From contig CAMDFD010000005.1 in assembly GCA_945897365.1 (NCBI GenBank), positions 62,001 to 126,000 of the forward strand: a stretch of 64,000 nucleotides of DNA, written 5' to 3'. Made by a program: the position numbers and the translations under genes. Below are positions 1-8,144 of the stretch, in pieces. Position 1 is the first letter of the stretch. Every line of letters starts with the position of its first letter. This DNA comes from Bordetella parapertussis (GTDB lineage: Bacteria; Pseudomonadota; Gammaproteobacteria; Burkholderiales; Burkholderiaceae_B). The notes under the pieces were generated by a model. That model was not told the DNA's origin, did not search any database, and saw nothing but the letters and a program-made list of their open reading frames with translations.

Positions 1-2
1 AG

Positions 3-68
3 GTTGCTGGCGTGACGGCGGCACTGGTAGAGGTTGGACAGAAAGTATTCGCTAATCAAAAGAAATAA
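3..68 (+). CDS. C-terminal end of a biotinyl/lipoyl-type carrier domain protein (5' partial)
   Basis: Reading from base 3 gives a short tail, VAGVTAALVEVGQKVFANQKK, then TAA. It resembles the last beta strands of a biotin carboxyl carrier domain, where the conserved lysine motif is followed by a G(V/T)-x-x-x-LVEVGQxV stretch. The biotinylation site would lie left of the window. This suggests that an acyl-CoA carboxylase subunit or other biotin-dependent enzyme ends here, 43 bases before the next gene. Only 21 residues are visible, so this is an inference from a short match; a lipoyl domain is the main alternative. Confidence 0.5.
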   Translation, partial: VAGVTAALVEVGQKVFANQKK

Positions 69-111
69 AAACATACAGACCTTAGAACCCATCTCGGATC
101 AAATAGAACCC

Positions 112-1254
112 ATGAGCATTATTAAAAAAGTGACTTGCCATGTCGTGGCAGCCCCAGTCCAACGGCCTTTCACCTCCTCAAGAGGGTGGCTTTATAAGAC
201 GAGAGGATCTTGCATTGTTGAGATTGAAACCAACGATGGCATCGTCGGTTGGGGTGAGTGTTACGGGCCTTCACAAGTTGCACGTGCGTTTATTGAGACA
301 CAACTGGCACCTCACATTATTGGACGGGATGCGTTCGACGTTGAGGTGATTTGGGAGTATCTCTATAACCGTATCAAGGACTATGGTGGACGAGGAATGG
401 TGACCAGTGCGATGAGTGGCATTGATATTGCGCTTTGGGACATTATTGGTAAGTCAGTGGGTAAACCTATTCACAAACTGATCGGTGGCTCATATCGAAC
501 AGAAGTGACTTGCTATGCTACCGGACTCTATTTCATTGATATGAATAGATTGATTGAAGAGGCCGTCGAAGAAGCCTTGGGATACCAAGAAGAGGGTTTC
601 ACTGCGATCAAGATGAAAATCGGTCTGGGCGATATGAAGCTCGACCTCGAGCGCGTGGCGGCTGTTCGCAAAGCCCTCGGTGATAAGGCGCGACTCATGG
701 TAGATGCTAATCACTGTTTTACGGTTCCCCAGGCGATCCGTCTCGGTCGGGAGCTTGAAAAGCTGGGTGTAGAGTGGTTTGAAGAGCCTATTTCTCCAGA
801 GGATCTTGACGGCTATGTTGAAGTCACTCGGGCTTTGGATATGGCTGTAGCCGGGGGCGAAAATGAGTTCACGCGCTGGGGCTTCAGAGATATCGTTGTG
901 CGAAAGGCAATGGATATTATTCAGCCGGATGTCTGCGCAGCAGGCGGCATCAGTGAGTGCCGCAAGATTGCTACGTTGGCGAGCGCCCATGGCGTCGAGT
1001 GTGTGCCGCATGCCTGGGGCTCAGCGATTGGGTTAGCGGCAACCTTACACTTTTTGGGCGCACTTCCTGATCAACCTCCAAGCTATCGTCCCTTTCCCCC
1101 TTTGCTCGAGTTTGAGCAATGTGAAAATCCTTTCCGTGACTACTTGTCAGTCGAGCCAATCGTTCAGAAAAAGGGCATTGTTCAAATTCCAACGGGTCCG
1201 GGACTCGGAATTGAGATCAAGCGTGAAATACTAGACAAGTATCGCGTAGCCTAA
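112..1254 (+). CDS. Mandelate racemase/muconate lactonizing enzyme family (enolase superfamily) protein, probable acid-sugar dehydratase or racemase
   Basis: Predicted cytoplasmic Mg-dependent enzyme that abstracts the alpha proton of a carboxylate. From the start chosen it is 380 residues, normal for the family. The active site is complete: a KMK motif (K157, K159), metal ligands D188 (VDAN), E214 (EEP) and E240 (GGE), and the Asp-His dyad D263 (QPD) and H290 (VPHAWG). The His dyad places it with mandelate racemase-type members. The frame opens at 34, but the family-like N-terminus (MSIIKKV) begins at 112, so I use 112; the ribosome site is weak. It heads a (+) group with a FAH-family gene, a D-2-hydroxyacid dehydrogenase and a second paralogue. 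Substrate unknown. Confidence 0.88.
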   Translation: MSIIKKVTCHVVAAPVQRPFTSSRGWLYKTRGSCIVEIETNDGIVGWGECYGPSQVARAFIETQLAPHIIGRDAFDVEVIWEYLYNRIKDYGGRGMVTSAMSGIDIALWDIIGKSVGKPIHKLIGGSYRTEVTCYATGLYFIDMNRLIEEAVEEALGYQEEGFTAIKMKIGLGDMKLDLERVAAVRKALGDKARLMVDANHCFTVPQAIRLGRELEKLGVEWFEEPISPEDLDGYVEVTRALDMAVAGGENEFTRWGFRDIVVRKAMDIIQPDVCAAGGISECRKIATLASAHGVECVPHAWGSAIGLAATLHFLGALPDQPPSYRPFPPLLEFEQCENPFRDYLSVEPIVQKKGIVQIPTGPGLGIEIKREILDKYRVA

Positions 1255-1302
1255 ATATTTAGGCATCTCACTTCAAAATTTGAAGGATCAAGGATATCGT
1301 TC

Positions 1303-2232
1303 ATGCGCTTTGTTACCTTTGTTTCAAAATCAAGCAGCAATATTGGTAAAAGTGAGAGCACCCCTCGCGCAGGGGTGCTTTTTACTGACTCACACCAGGT
1401 CCTCGATCTGGGTCACGAAGCTTGTTTGGATTTGCTTGGTTCTACTCGACCTTGTTTGCTGACGATGATCGAGCAGGGCTTGCAGGTTTGGCAGTCGCGC
1501 ATTCATGCCTACCGGTTTTCTGAGCAAGCGCTCGTGCCGCTTCAGTCAGTTCAACTCTTAGCACCCTTGCTAAGACCTGGAAAAGTCATGGGTGCTGCTT
1601 TTAACTTTCGCGATGCCTTAGCGGAGAGAGGCATGGCGCCACCGGCTGAGCCCGTCGTTTTCTTTCGCTCCGGGCAAACGGTCATCGGTCCAGATGAGGC
1701 AATACTTATTCCCCCTGATGTGGGAGATGTGGCTTACGAAGGTGAACTCGCTGCCATTATTGGACGCAGAGCCTTGTGCGTATCAGAAGCTGAGGCAATG
1801 ACCTATGTTGCTGGTTATACGATTCACAATGATGTGAGTGGATCAGGCTTGCTCAAGCGAGATGGTGGAAATTTTTTGCGTGGCAAAAATTTGCCTGCAA
1901 CCGCTCCACTGGGTCCATGGATTGCGACTCCGGATGAGGTGGTGGATCCGCATCAAATTAGAATCAAACTTGAGGTAGATGGACGCGTGCTACAAGACGG
2001 TTCAACGGAAAATATGGTTTTTCGTATTCCTCAACTCATCTCTTGGATTTCTCACCGGTTTCCCCTAGAGCCTGGCGATGTGATCGCGACGGGGACCCCG
2101 GGTGGCGGAGCTTCAACCCACACACCTCCGGCTTGGCTCCTGCCGGGACAAACAGTGACAGTATCTTTGGAGGGCTTGGGACAGTTGGTCAATCCAGTCA
2201 AAAGAGGAGTGCCATTCTTTGAAGCATCCTAA
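1303..2232 (+). CDS. Fumarylacetoacetate hydrolase (FAH) family protein
   Basis: 309 residues, the single-domain size of FAH-family enzymes that hydrolyse or decarboxylate 2-oxo acids or hydrate 2-oxo-pent-4-enoates. The metal-binding core is seen as VAYEGELAAIIG, then the GYTIHNDVSGSG loop, NFLRGKN, PLGPW and the C-terminal ATGTPGG motif. An AAGGATC-like ribosome site precedes the ATG at 1303. The stop overlaps the start of the next gene by 14 bases, so translation is probably coupled. Placed after an enolase-superfamily dehydratase, it could process a 2-keto-3-deoxy acid product; this is inferred from order only. Confidence 0.87.
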   Translation: MRFVTFVSKSSSNIGKSESTPRAGVLFTDSHQVLDLGHEACLDLLGSTRPCLLTMIEQGLQVWQSRIHAYRFSEQALVPLQSVQLLAPLLRPGKVMGAAFNFRDALAERGMAPPAEPVVFFRSGQTVIGPDEAILIPPDVGDVAYEGELAAIIGRRALCVSEAEAMTYVAGYTIHNDVSGSGLLKRDGGNFLRGKNLPATAPLGPWIATPDEVVDPHQIRIKLEVDGRVLQDGSTENMVFRIPQLISWISHRFPLEPGDVIATGTPGGGASTHTPPAWLLPGQTVTVSLEGLGQLVNPVKRGVPFFEAS

Positions 2233-3187
2233 TGCACGTCCTAGAGTATTACTGACAAGTCCAATCCACTCGGATATGCAGGCTTTATTAGCGGCTGAGT
2301 GCGACATTATCCTGGCACCTGACACTCAGGTGTCAACCTATAAGCGACTGATTCGCGATGTGCACGGTGTCATTGTTAGAAATCAATTACCGCCAGATAT
2401 TTTTGAAGATGCACCACTGACTCAAGCTGTTGTACGACACGGCGTGGGTCTGGATATGATTCCCGTTCAGGCTGCTACAGAAAAAAAGATAGCCGTCGCG
2501 AATTTGCCGGGTTGCAATTCGCAAGCGGTTGCGGAGTATTGCCTTGCTGGCATGCTTGCCTTGCGACGCAACTTAGCAGGGATGGATGCGTCATTGAGAA
2601 AAGAGGGCTGGGCCAAAGCACGACCTGCTGCAGATCATTATTTGGAGCTCGGCGCCAGTACGCTAGGGATCGTGGGCGTTGGATCAATTGGTACTTTGAT
2701 CGCTAGGATGGCCCAAGGACTTGGGATGAAGGTTCTTGGTCTGACGCGTCGTCCTGAAACACTACCTGCAGGCGTGATTGCCGCAGACAAGGAGATGTTG
2801 TTTGCTCAGTCAGACGCTGTCGTATTGGCCTGCCCACTCACCGAACAAACGAGAAATCTTGTCGATCAAGTCACAATCGCCAAGATGAAAAAACGTGCGA
2901 TTTTGATTAATGTGTCACGCGGTCCGGTTGTCGATACTGATGCGCTGGTGATTGCTCTGCGTGAGGGACGATTGGGTGGTGCCATGCTCGATGTCTTTAA
3001 TCAGCAGCCGCTCACCGGCGCAGAGCAAGTGTTTGATTGCCCCAACCTGATGCTGACACCTCATTGTGCGGGGATTACCGAAAGTAGCTCCTTCGTGACG
3101 AGTGAGGGTGCTGTGATGACGATGCTGGCTTTGTTGAAAAATGAACGTCCTAGTAATGTTGTCAATCCTGAGGTCTTTAAGGACTAA
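2219..3187 (+). CDS. D-isomer-specific 2-hydroxyacid dehydrogenase, TTG start, catalytic Glu replaced by Gln
   Basis: 322 residues with the two-domain fold of the D-2-hydroxyacid dehydrogenases: a split catalytic domain and a Rossmann domain with GVGSIG at residues 153-158. The catalytic Arg is R234 (NVSRGPVVD) and the catalytic His is H282 (LTPHCAG). The position that is usually Glu in DVFxxEP reads DVFNQQP, so Q263 replaces the Glu that supports the His. The TTG at 2219 is chosen because AGAGGAG lies 9 bases upstream and no in-frame ATG occurs before residue 20. It overlaps the FAH gene. It probably interconverts a 2-hydroxy acid and a 2-keto acid with NAD(P)H; substrate unknown. Confidence 0.87.
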   Translation: MKHPNARPRVLLTSPIHSDMQALLAAECDIILAPDTQVSTYKRLIRDVHGVIVRNQLPPDIFEDAPLTQAVVRHGVGLDMIPVQAATEKKIAVANLPGCNSQAVAEYCLAGMLALRRNLAGMDASLRKEGWAKARPAADHYLELGASTLGIVGVGSIGTLIARMAQGLGMKVLGLTRRPETLPAGVIAADKEMLFAQSDAVVLACPLTEQTRNLVDQVTIAKMKKRAILINVSRGPVVDTDALVIALREGRLGGAMLDVFNQQPLTGAEQVFDCPNLMLTPHCAGITESSSFVTSEGAVMTMLALLKNERPSNVVNPEVFKD

Positions 3188-3193
3188 TCTCTA

Positions 3194-4336
3194 ATGAAAA
3201 TCACACGTATACAAGCAGTGCCGATTTCTTTCCCTGTGCCTGCCAACAAATCTGTCACGCTGGGTATTGGACGTAGCGTCAAGCGTGACGCTGTGTTGAT
3301 ACGCGTCGAGACTGATGAGGGATTGACCGGTTGGGGCGAAGCACACCATGGTCGTTGTCCCGGGGCTATTGCCAAGCTCATCGACACCACATTGAGCGAG
3401 TTGGTATTGGGAATGGACGCGACAGACGTAAATGGAGTATGGGCGCGCGTTTATAAAATGCAGATTGCAAGCCACGGTATGGGTGCAGCGGCCGTATTGG
3501 CACTGAGCGGACTGGATCAAGCCCTCTGGGACATTCGCTGTCAACAAGCGAAGCAACCGCTCTATCGAATGTTGGGTGGGACTTCCAAGCCGATTAAAGC
3601 GTATGCGGGTGGCATTGCCTTGGGTTGGCAGGATCCGGAGAGCTTGGTTCAAGAGGCCTTGGGTTATATCAGTGAGGGATACCGGGCACTCAAGCTTCGC
3701 ATGGGAGACACACCTAAAAAAGATATTGCGCGAGTGCAGGCTGTGCGCAAGGCTGTCGGCGATGACATTGAAATTTTGACTGATGCAAATACAAATTACA
3801 CATTGGAAGCGGCCTGCAGAGTGTTGCCCGCATTTGCTGAGGCTCAAGTCGCTTGGCTAGAGGAGCCCTTTCCACCTCAGGATCGTCATGCCTACGCAAC
3901 GCTGGCAAGAATGAGCAATGTTCCCTTAGCTGCGGGCGAAAACCACTACACGCGCTATGAGTTCGATACATTGATCGAAGACAATTGTGTTCGCTACCTT
4001 CAGCCTGATCTGTCCAAAACGGGCGGCATCACAGAAACGATGCGGATAGCTGCTATGGCTGGTGCAAAAAAACTGACTGTTAATCCACATACGTCAGCAA
4101 CGGCGATCAATATGGCTTGTAGTTTGCATTTGTTATGCGGCGTAGATAATCCCGGTTATTTTGAAGGTGATGTGACCGGATTGAATCCCTTTAGGGACCA
4201 TCTCGCGGGTCAGGTCCCTTATAAATTAGACGCTAACGGCTGCGTGGTTCCACCAGAGGGTGTGGGGTATGGCTTAACGCTCGACATGGACTTTATCCAG
4301 TCCCATCCGTTGATTGAAGGACCTTGCTACGTTTGA
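3194..4336 (+). CDS. Second mandelate racemase/muconate lactonizing enzyme family protein
   Basis: 380 residues, begins 6 bases after the dehydrogenase stop. Active-site residues: KLR (K157, R159), metal ligands D187 (TDAN), E213 (EEP), E239 (AGE), and the dyad D262 (QPD) and H289 (NPHTSA). It differs from the first paralogue in having Arg at the second basic position (KxR, not KxK), which usually reflects a different stereochemical use of substrate. The lid sequences also differ (GLGDMK versus GDTPKK), so the two probably act on different sugar acids or epimers. A hairpin at 4417-4447 ends the group. Confidence 0.88.
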   Translation: MKITRIQAVPISFPVPANKSVTLGIGRSVKRDAVLIRVETDEGLTGWGEAHHGRCPGAIAKLIDTTLSELVLGMDATDVNGVWARVYKMQIASHGMGAAAVLALSGLDQALWDIRCQQAKQPLYRMLGGTSKPIKAYAGGIALGWQDPESLVQEALGYISEGYRALKLRMGDTPKKDIARVQAVRKAVGDDIEILTDANTNYTLEAACRVLPAFAEAQVAWLEEPFPPQDRHAYATLARMSNVPLAAGENHYTRYEFDTLIEDNCVRYLQPDLSKTGGITETMRIAAMAGAKKLTVNPHTSATAINMACSLHLLCGVDNPGYFEGDVTGLNPFRDHLAGQVPYKLDANGCVVPPEGVGYGLTLDMDFIQSHPLIEGPCYV

Positions 4337-4416
4337 CGTTTTAATTGTGTTGGTAAGGTGCTGCTCTTATTTTTAGTGATGGTTATTTGTACTGTGTAGG
4401 GTCAAGAGCCTAAATG

Positions 4417-4447
4417 AAAGTGGCTCTTAAAGATGATGAGCCACTTT
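4417..4447. terminator. Hairpin between convergent genes, probable bidirectional terminator
   Basis: A perfect 10-bp inverted repeat, AAAGTGGCTC at 4417-4426 and GAGCCACTTT at 4438-4447, with an 11-base loop. It lies in the 151-base gap between the (+) enolase-family gene ending at 4336 and the (-) aldolase gene ending at 4488. No long T run follows, so its efficiency is uncertain. Confidence 0.65.
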
Positions 4448-4487
4448 CCGCAGGTTTGAAGGCCGAGGGTGAGTGAAATAACTCTCG

Positions 4488-5288
4488 TCAGTCTTTATAC
4501 GTCTGACTGACTCGGTCAAGTTGTCTGAGCATGGCAGGCCACTCCAAAATACCGTAACGCCTTGTCACACTGGGATTCCATTGTGCATTGGCTTTGGCTA
4601 CGACATCTGCTGGCGGAACAATCAATTCAGTATTACAAGCCATCGCATCGACTTGGACTTTACAGGCGAGCTCTAGTCTATAGATATTATTGAATGCCTC
4701 GGGTATTGATGGGCCGACCGCCAGTAAACCGTGATTGTGTAACACCATCACCTCCGCATCGCCGAGATCCTCCTGCAAGCTTTTCTGCTCAGAAAGGTCG
4801 ACTGATATCCCTTGAAAGTGGTGATAAGCGACTTTTCCAAATCTGGTCGCTGTTTGCGTCAAGGGGAGCAGGCCACATTTAAGCGTCGATAAGGTCATGC
4901 CAGCGCGCGAATGGGTATGAATCACGCACGCCGCATCGGGGCGCACCGAATGAATGGCGCTATGAATCACAAATCCGGTCCGATTGATGCCGTAATCATC
5001 GTTCGGCCGATCAATAATATTGCCATCGATGTCGATTTTGATCAAAGAGGACGCAGTGATCTCGTCATATAACAAGCCATAAGGGTTGATCAAAAAATGA
5101 TCGGGCTCACCTGGGACCATGGCAGAAATGTGATTCGCGATCATGTCAGTCATGCCATAGAGGGACACGAGTCGATAGCAGGCGGCCAGTTCGACACGCG
5201 TTTTCCACTCAGCCTCACTGACTCGACTTTTAATGGTTCCGGGTTTGATGGGTGTTGTGGCTTTCATATCAATAGGCGAAGTATTCAT
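4488..5288 (-). CDS. Class II aldolase/adducin family protein
   Basis: 266 residues. The zinc-binding histidines are visible: H124 and H126 in the VIHTHSRAG motif and H184/H186 in VLHNHGLLAVG. This arrangement defines the zinc-dependent class II aldolase/adducin fold shared by fuculose- and ribulose-phosphate aldolases/epimerases and by some hydroxy-acid decarboxylases. A GGAGATC-like ribosome site precedes the ATG at 5288. It is the last gene of a (-) group with two Bug proteins, an amidohydrolase and an isocitrate lyase-family enzyme, so a carboxylate substrate is more likely than a sugar phosphate; this is inference. Confidence 0.85.
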   Translation of the reverse strand: MNTSPIDMKATTPIKPGTIKSRVSEAEWKTRVELAACYRLVSLYGMTDMIANHISAMVPGEPDHFLINPYGLLYDEITASSLIKIDIDGNIIDRPNDDYGINRTGFVIHSAIHSVRPDAACVIHTHSRAGMTLSTLKCGLLPLTQTATRFGKVAYHHFQGISVDLSEQKSLQEDLGDAEVMVLHNHGLLAVGPSIPEAFNNIYRLELACKVQVDAMACNTELIVPPADVVAKANAQWNPSVTRRYGILEWPAMLRQLDRVSQTYKD

Positions 5289-5329
5289 ATTTTGATCTCC
5301 TGAGTATTTTTATGTCCCAACTCAACTTA

Positions 5330-6283
5330 TCAGTCTTGTTTAAGACCTAATTCCTTGATTAATTTCCCAAGTTTTTCGTACTCATTTTTGATGTGTGCTG
5401 AAAAAGCATCGCCCTTGAGAATTGATTTTTCAACACCAGCAGTCTTGAAAAACGCGTCCATTTCTGGTGCGTTGACAGCTTTTTCAAAGGCATCCTGAAT
5501 TTTGCGGATCACCTCAGGCGGGGTGCCTGGAGGGGCGATCAGACCATGCCAAAGAAGGAGTTCTTTATCGGCCATATTCAACTCGCCCAAGCTGGTTGCA
5601 TTAGGTAATGACGCTGACTTTTTCGCCGAGGTGAGCAGTAGGCACTTTGCAGTACCGGCTTTTTCCATTGTGACAGCAGGGGGGACGGATCCCACATAAA
5701 TATCAACCACACCTCCAAGCATGGCAGGCATGGTTTCTCCTGCGCCTCTATAGGGAATATCTCGCGCCTTGATGCCATATTCTCTAAAAATAAGTTCTGA
5801 AGCGAGTTGAGCTGGTCCAGCAACGCCATCAGTACCGTAGGTGTACTTGTTTGGATTCGCTTTGAGGACATCCAGAAACTCTTTGCCTGTTTTTGCTGGA
5901 AAGTTTGGACGGACGCACATTACATATGGAGCGCTATCTACGTAAATGACGGGAATGTAGTCTTTGAGCGAGTAGGAGGTTTTAATTGTGTGCGGTGCGG
6001 TTGTGATGGGGCCCATCCAGACCCCCGCCAGCGTGTATCCGTCGGGTTTGGCACGGCTAAGCTGTGTGACGCCAATCGATCCGCCGGCACCACCGGCATT
6101 TCTGATCACAATGGTCGAGTTCAAGTGGGGTTCTGCATAACGGGCAATCGCGCGAAACAATGTATCTGTGCCGCCTCCTGGACCAGTCGGAATGATCACC
6201 GTGGTGACTTCTTGGGCAACTGAAAATTGTGCAAAGCCTAAAACGAGCGATGCACCTAAGAGTTTATATTTATTCTTCATCAT
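5330..6283 (-). CDS. Bug/TctC-family periplasmic substrate-binding protein
   Basis: 317 residues with a Sec signal peptide ending near residue 23 (VLGFAQFSVAQ). The family landmarks are present: the TGPGGGTDTLFR loop, an IRNAGGAGGSIG ligand loop, PDGYT, IPYRGAGETMPAMLGG and the C-terminal APPGTPPEVI segment. Bug proteins close around small carboxylates and hand them to a TctA/TctB pair, or act as ligand sensors. No membrane pair lies nearby. The ligand loop begins VIIPTGPGGG rather than VPFxPGG, a mild divergence. It sits between the amidohydrolase and the aldolase gene, suggesting supply of that pathway's substrate. Confidence 0.9.
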   Translation of the reverse strand: MMKNKYKLLGASLVLGFAQFSVAQEVTTVIIPTGPGGGTDTLFRAIARYAEPHLNSTIVIRNAGGAGGSIGVTQLSRAKPDGYTLAGVWMGPITTAPHTIKTSYSLKDYIPVIYVDSAPYVMCVRPNFPAKTGKEFLDVLKANPNKYTYGTDGVAGPAQLASELIFREYGIKARDIPYRGAGETMPAMLGGVVDIYVGSVPPAVTMEKAGTAKCLLLTSAKKSASLPNATSLGELNMADKELLLWHGLIAPPGTPPEVIRKIQDAFEKAVNAPEMDAFFKTAGVEKSILKGDAFSAHIKNEYEKLGKLIKELGLKQD

Positions 6284-6327
6284 GTCTCCGATACGTGGTT
6301 TTTGATAGTCGTGTTATGGATTGCGCG

Positions 6328-7173
6328 TCAAGACTTTGCACTTGTCATGATTGGAAATCCGAATAAGGATTGTGGCGTTTTTACTAAAATGGTGTGTCGG
6401 ATAGTTTCATCAGGAATCCAATCAAATATCCATTTGATGCACTGCTCGTAGGCAATCTTGTTTTCATGTCCCACCCAAGGCCAGTCAGTTGCCCAAACTG
6501 CGCGTTCACCCTTTGCGTGCTGCAATATTTTTTGTATTAAGTCGGTAGGATTTGTGTGTCTTAAGCGATAGGGTGCAGACAACTTCACCCAGGTATTGCC
6601 TTGATCAATAGCGTCAAGCAGTGCAACGAATCCCTCGCTGTGTGCAGCATCGGGTCCAAGGGGATTTCCAAAATGATCGATGACCGCTTGAGCCCCACTA
6701 CGATTGATGACTTGTAGAACGGGAGCCAAATGCTCGCCCTCGAGGTAAATCTCGATGTGCAGACCGATATTACGGGCTTTTGCAAGAAGTGACGTGTATT
6801 CCTGAGAGGTGATGTCAGGAATTTTTTCACGGCGAATCCAGTTGAGTCGCAAACCACAGACGCCTTGAGCTTTCATGTTTGCCAGCTCACTTTCGGCGAT
6901 AGTGGGTTCAACAATGGCAGTACCTCTGAGCCGCCCATTCGCGTTTTTCAGTGCATCAAGCAGGACTTCATTGTTCGATCCATAGAAACTCGGAGCCGTT
7001 AATAGTCCATAGGACACACCATGCGTGTCTAAAACTTGCAGGTATTCCTTAAGATCGCAATCACGTGCTGGAGCAGAGTGTCTTTCTGCAATCAGTGGAG
7101 CATTTTTTTTGATCACATGCGCGTGACAATCCACCGCGCCAAGCGGGAGTTTCATTCCCGCTTCTTCACTCAT
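6328..7173 (-). CDS. Amidohydrolase family protein (2-pyrone-4,6-dicarboxylate lactonase-like)
   Basis: 281 residues, TIM-barrel metal hydrolase of the amidohydrolase-2 type. H17 and H19 form the HxH metal motif (VDCHAHV), VIDHFGNP carries a barrel His, and WATDWPW near the C-terminus provides the catalytic Asp. Members of this size hydrolyse lactones such as 2-pyrone-4,6-dicarboxylate or 4-sulfomuconolactone, or decarboxylate aromatic acids. The start overlaps the stop of the upstream lyase gene by 4 bases, so the pair is translationally coupled. A second in-frame ATG at residue 7 is a possible alternative start. Probable role: opening a lactone in hydroxy-acid catabolism. Confidence 0.84.
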   Translation of the reverse strand: MSEEAGMKLPLGAVDCHAHVIKKNAPLIAERHSAPARDCDLKEYLQVLDTHGVSYGLLTAPSFYGSNNEVLLDALKNANGRLRGTAIVEPTIAESELANMKAQGVCGLRLNWIRREKIPDITSQEYTSLLAKARNIGLHIEIYLEGEHLAPVLQVINRSGAQAVIDHFGNPLGPDAAHSEGFVALLDAIDQGNTWVKLSAPYRLRHTNPTDLIQKILQHAKGERAVWATDWPWVGHENKIAYEQCIKWIFDWIPDETIRHTILVKTPQSLFGFPIMTSAKS

Positions 7174-8123
7174 GGTTTTGTCCCTTTAAGATTGACCGGT
7201 GCGACGTGCTCACTGCCATACTTGGCCTTTTTTTGTGCGTCGGTTAAATATCTAGACTCAAGCGTTTGAATGAATTCCATTCCCATGACTTCGTTGAGTT
7301 CTTCAAAGCCAAAAGCAGCGTCCGGTCTATCAACCACTTTACCGCTCTCCAAGGATTGACCAAGCAGCTGCAGACCCTGTTTCATGCCAGCTAGTGCACA
7401 AGCTGTCAGTAAGCGGGGATAAATCACGACGCCAACACCCAGTTCTTGCAACTGCTGCGCAGAAAGCAAGGGGGTTGTTGAGCGCTGTCTGATGCCAAAT
7501 CCCATATTGACGCACAAGGGTTTCGGCACATTGTTTGCCACTAAACGTATTTGCTCTGCATCAAGAAGAGCATCGGCAAAAAGCAGGTCAGCGCCAGCCT
7601 CTGCGTAGGCATTTAAACGACGGATGACTTCGTCGATACCGTGTGTGGCGAGGGTGTCAGTGCGAGACTTAATGACGAAATTTGGATCTCTACGTGCCTC
7701 ACAAGCCGCATGAAGCTTTTCGACCATTTCTTCTTGTGGAATAACCTCCTTGCCGCGCATGTGGCCACAACGTTTTGGCCAAACTTGATCCTCAAGCATG
7801 ACGCCTGCTACGCCTGCTTGTTCAAATCCTCGGATGGTGTAAAACGCATTAATAGCATTTCCGTAGCCGGTGTCTCCATCTGCTAGTAAAGCTAAATCAG
7901 AACAGCCAACCATTGCTCTTGCACCAGCTACGTTTTCTTCGAGACCCATAATTCCAACATCAACAAGACCTAGTCTTGACTCACTGACTCCGCTACCTGT
8001 AATGAATGCGCTTTGGTAGCCGAAGTGTTCAACGAGACGAGTACTAAATCCATCAAACACTCCAGGTAATACAAGAATCTCTGGTTTGTATATGGCATCT
8101 CTAAGTGCTTTTGATTTAGACAT
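7170..8123 (-). CDS. Isocitrate lyase/phosphoenolpyruvate mutase family lyase
   Basis: 317 residues. Active-site elements are the metal loop DGDTGYG (from D82), LEDQ near 110-113 and PKRCGH with C119, the cysteine that marks true lyases (methylisocitrate lyase, dimethylmalate lyase, oxaloacetate decarboxylase-like). PEP mutases proper have a different loop here, so C-C bond cleavage is favoured. The C-terminal part (LCVNMGFG, GVVIYPRLL) is as expected. It is coupled to the amidohydrolase downstream and lies 21 bases after the Bug gene at 8145. Likely reaction: cleavage of a branched 2-hydroxy dicarboxylate to a keto acid plus a short acid. Confidence 0.86.
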   Translation of the reverse strand: MSKSKALRDAIYKPEILVLPGVFDGFSTRLVEHFGYQSAFITGSGVSESRLGLVDVGIMGLEENVAGARAMVGCSDLALLADGDTGYGNAINAFYTIRGFEQAGVAGVMLEDQVWPKRCGHMRGKEVIPQEEMVEKLHAACEARRDPNFVIKSRTDTLATHGIDEVIRRLNAYAEAGADLLFADALLDAEQIRLVANNVPKPLCVNMGFGIRQRSTTPLLSAQQLQELGVGVVIYPRLLTACALAGMKQGLQLLGQSLESGKVVDRPDAAFGFEELNEVMGMEFIQTLESRYLTDAQKKAKYGSEHVAPVNLKGTKP

Positions 8124-8144
8124 TGAAACATCCCATTTTTAAAA

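Noticed and set aside
490..1011. Long minus-strand frame opposite the first enolase-family gene
   Set aside because: It is the shadow of a well-supported gene, with no ribosome site and no family-like sequence.
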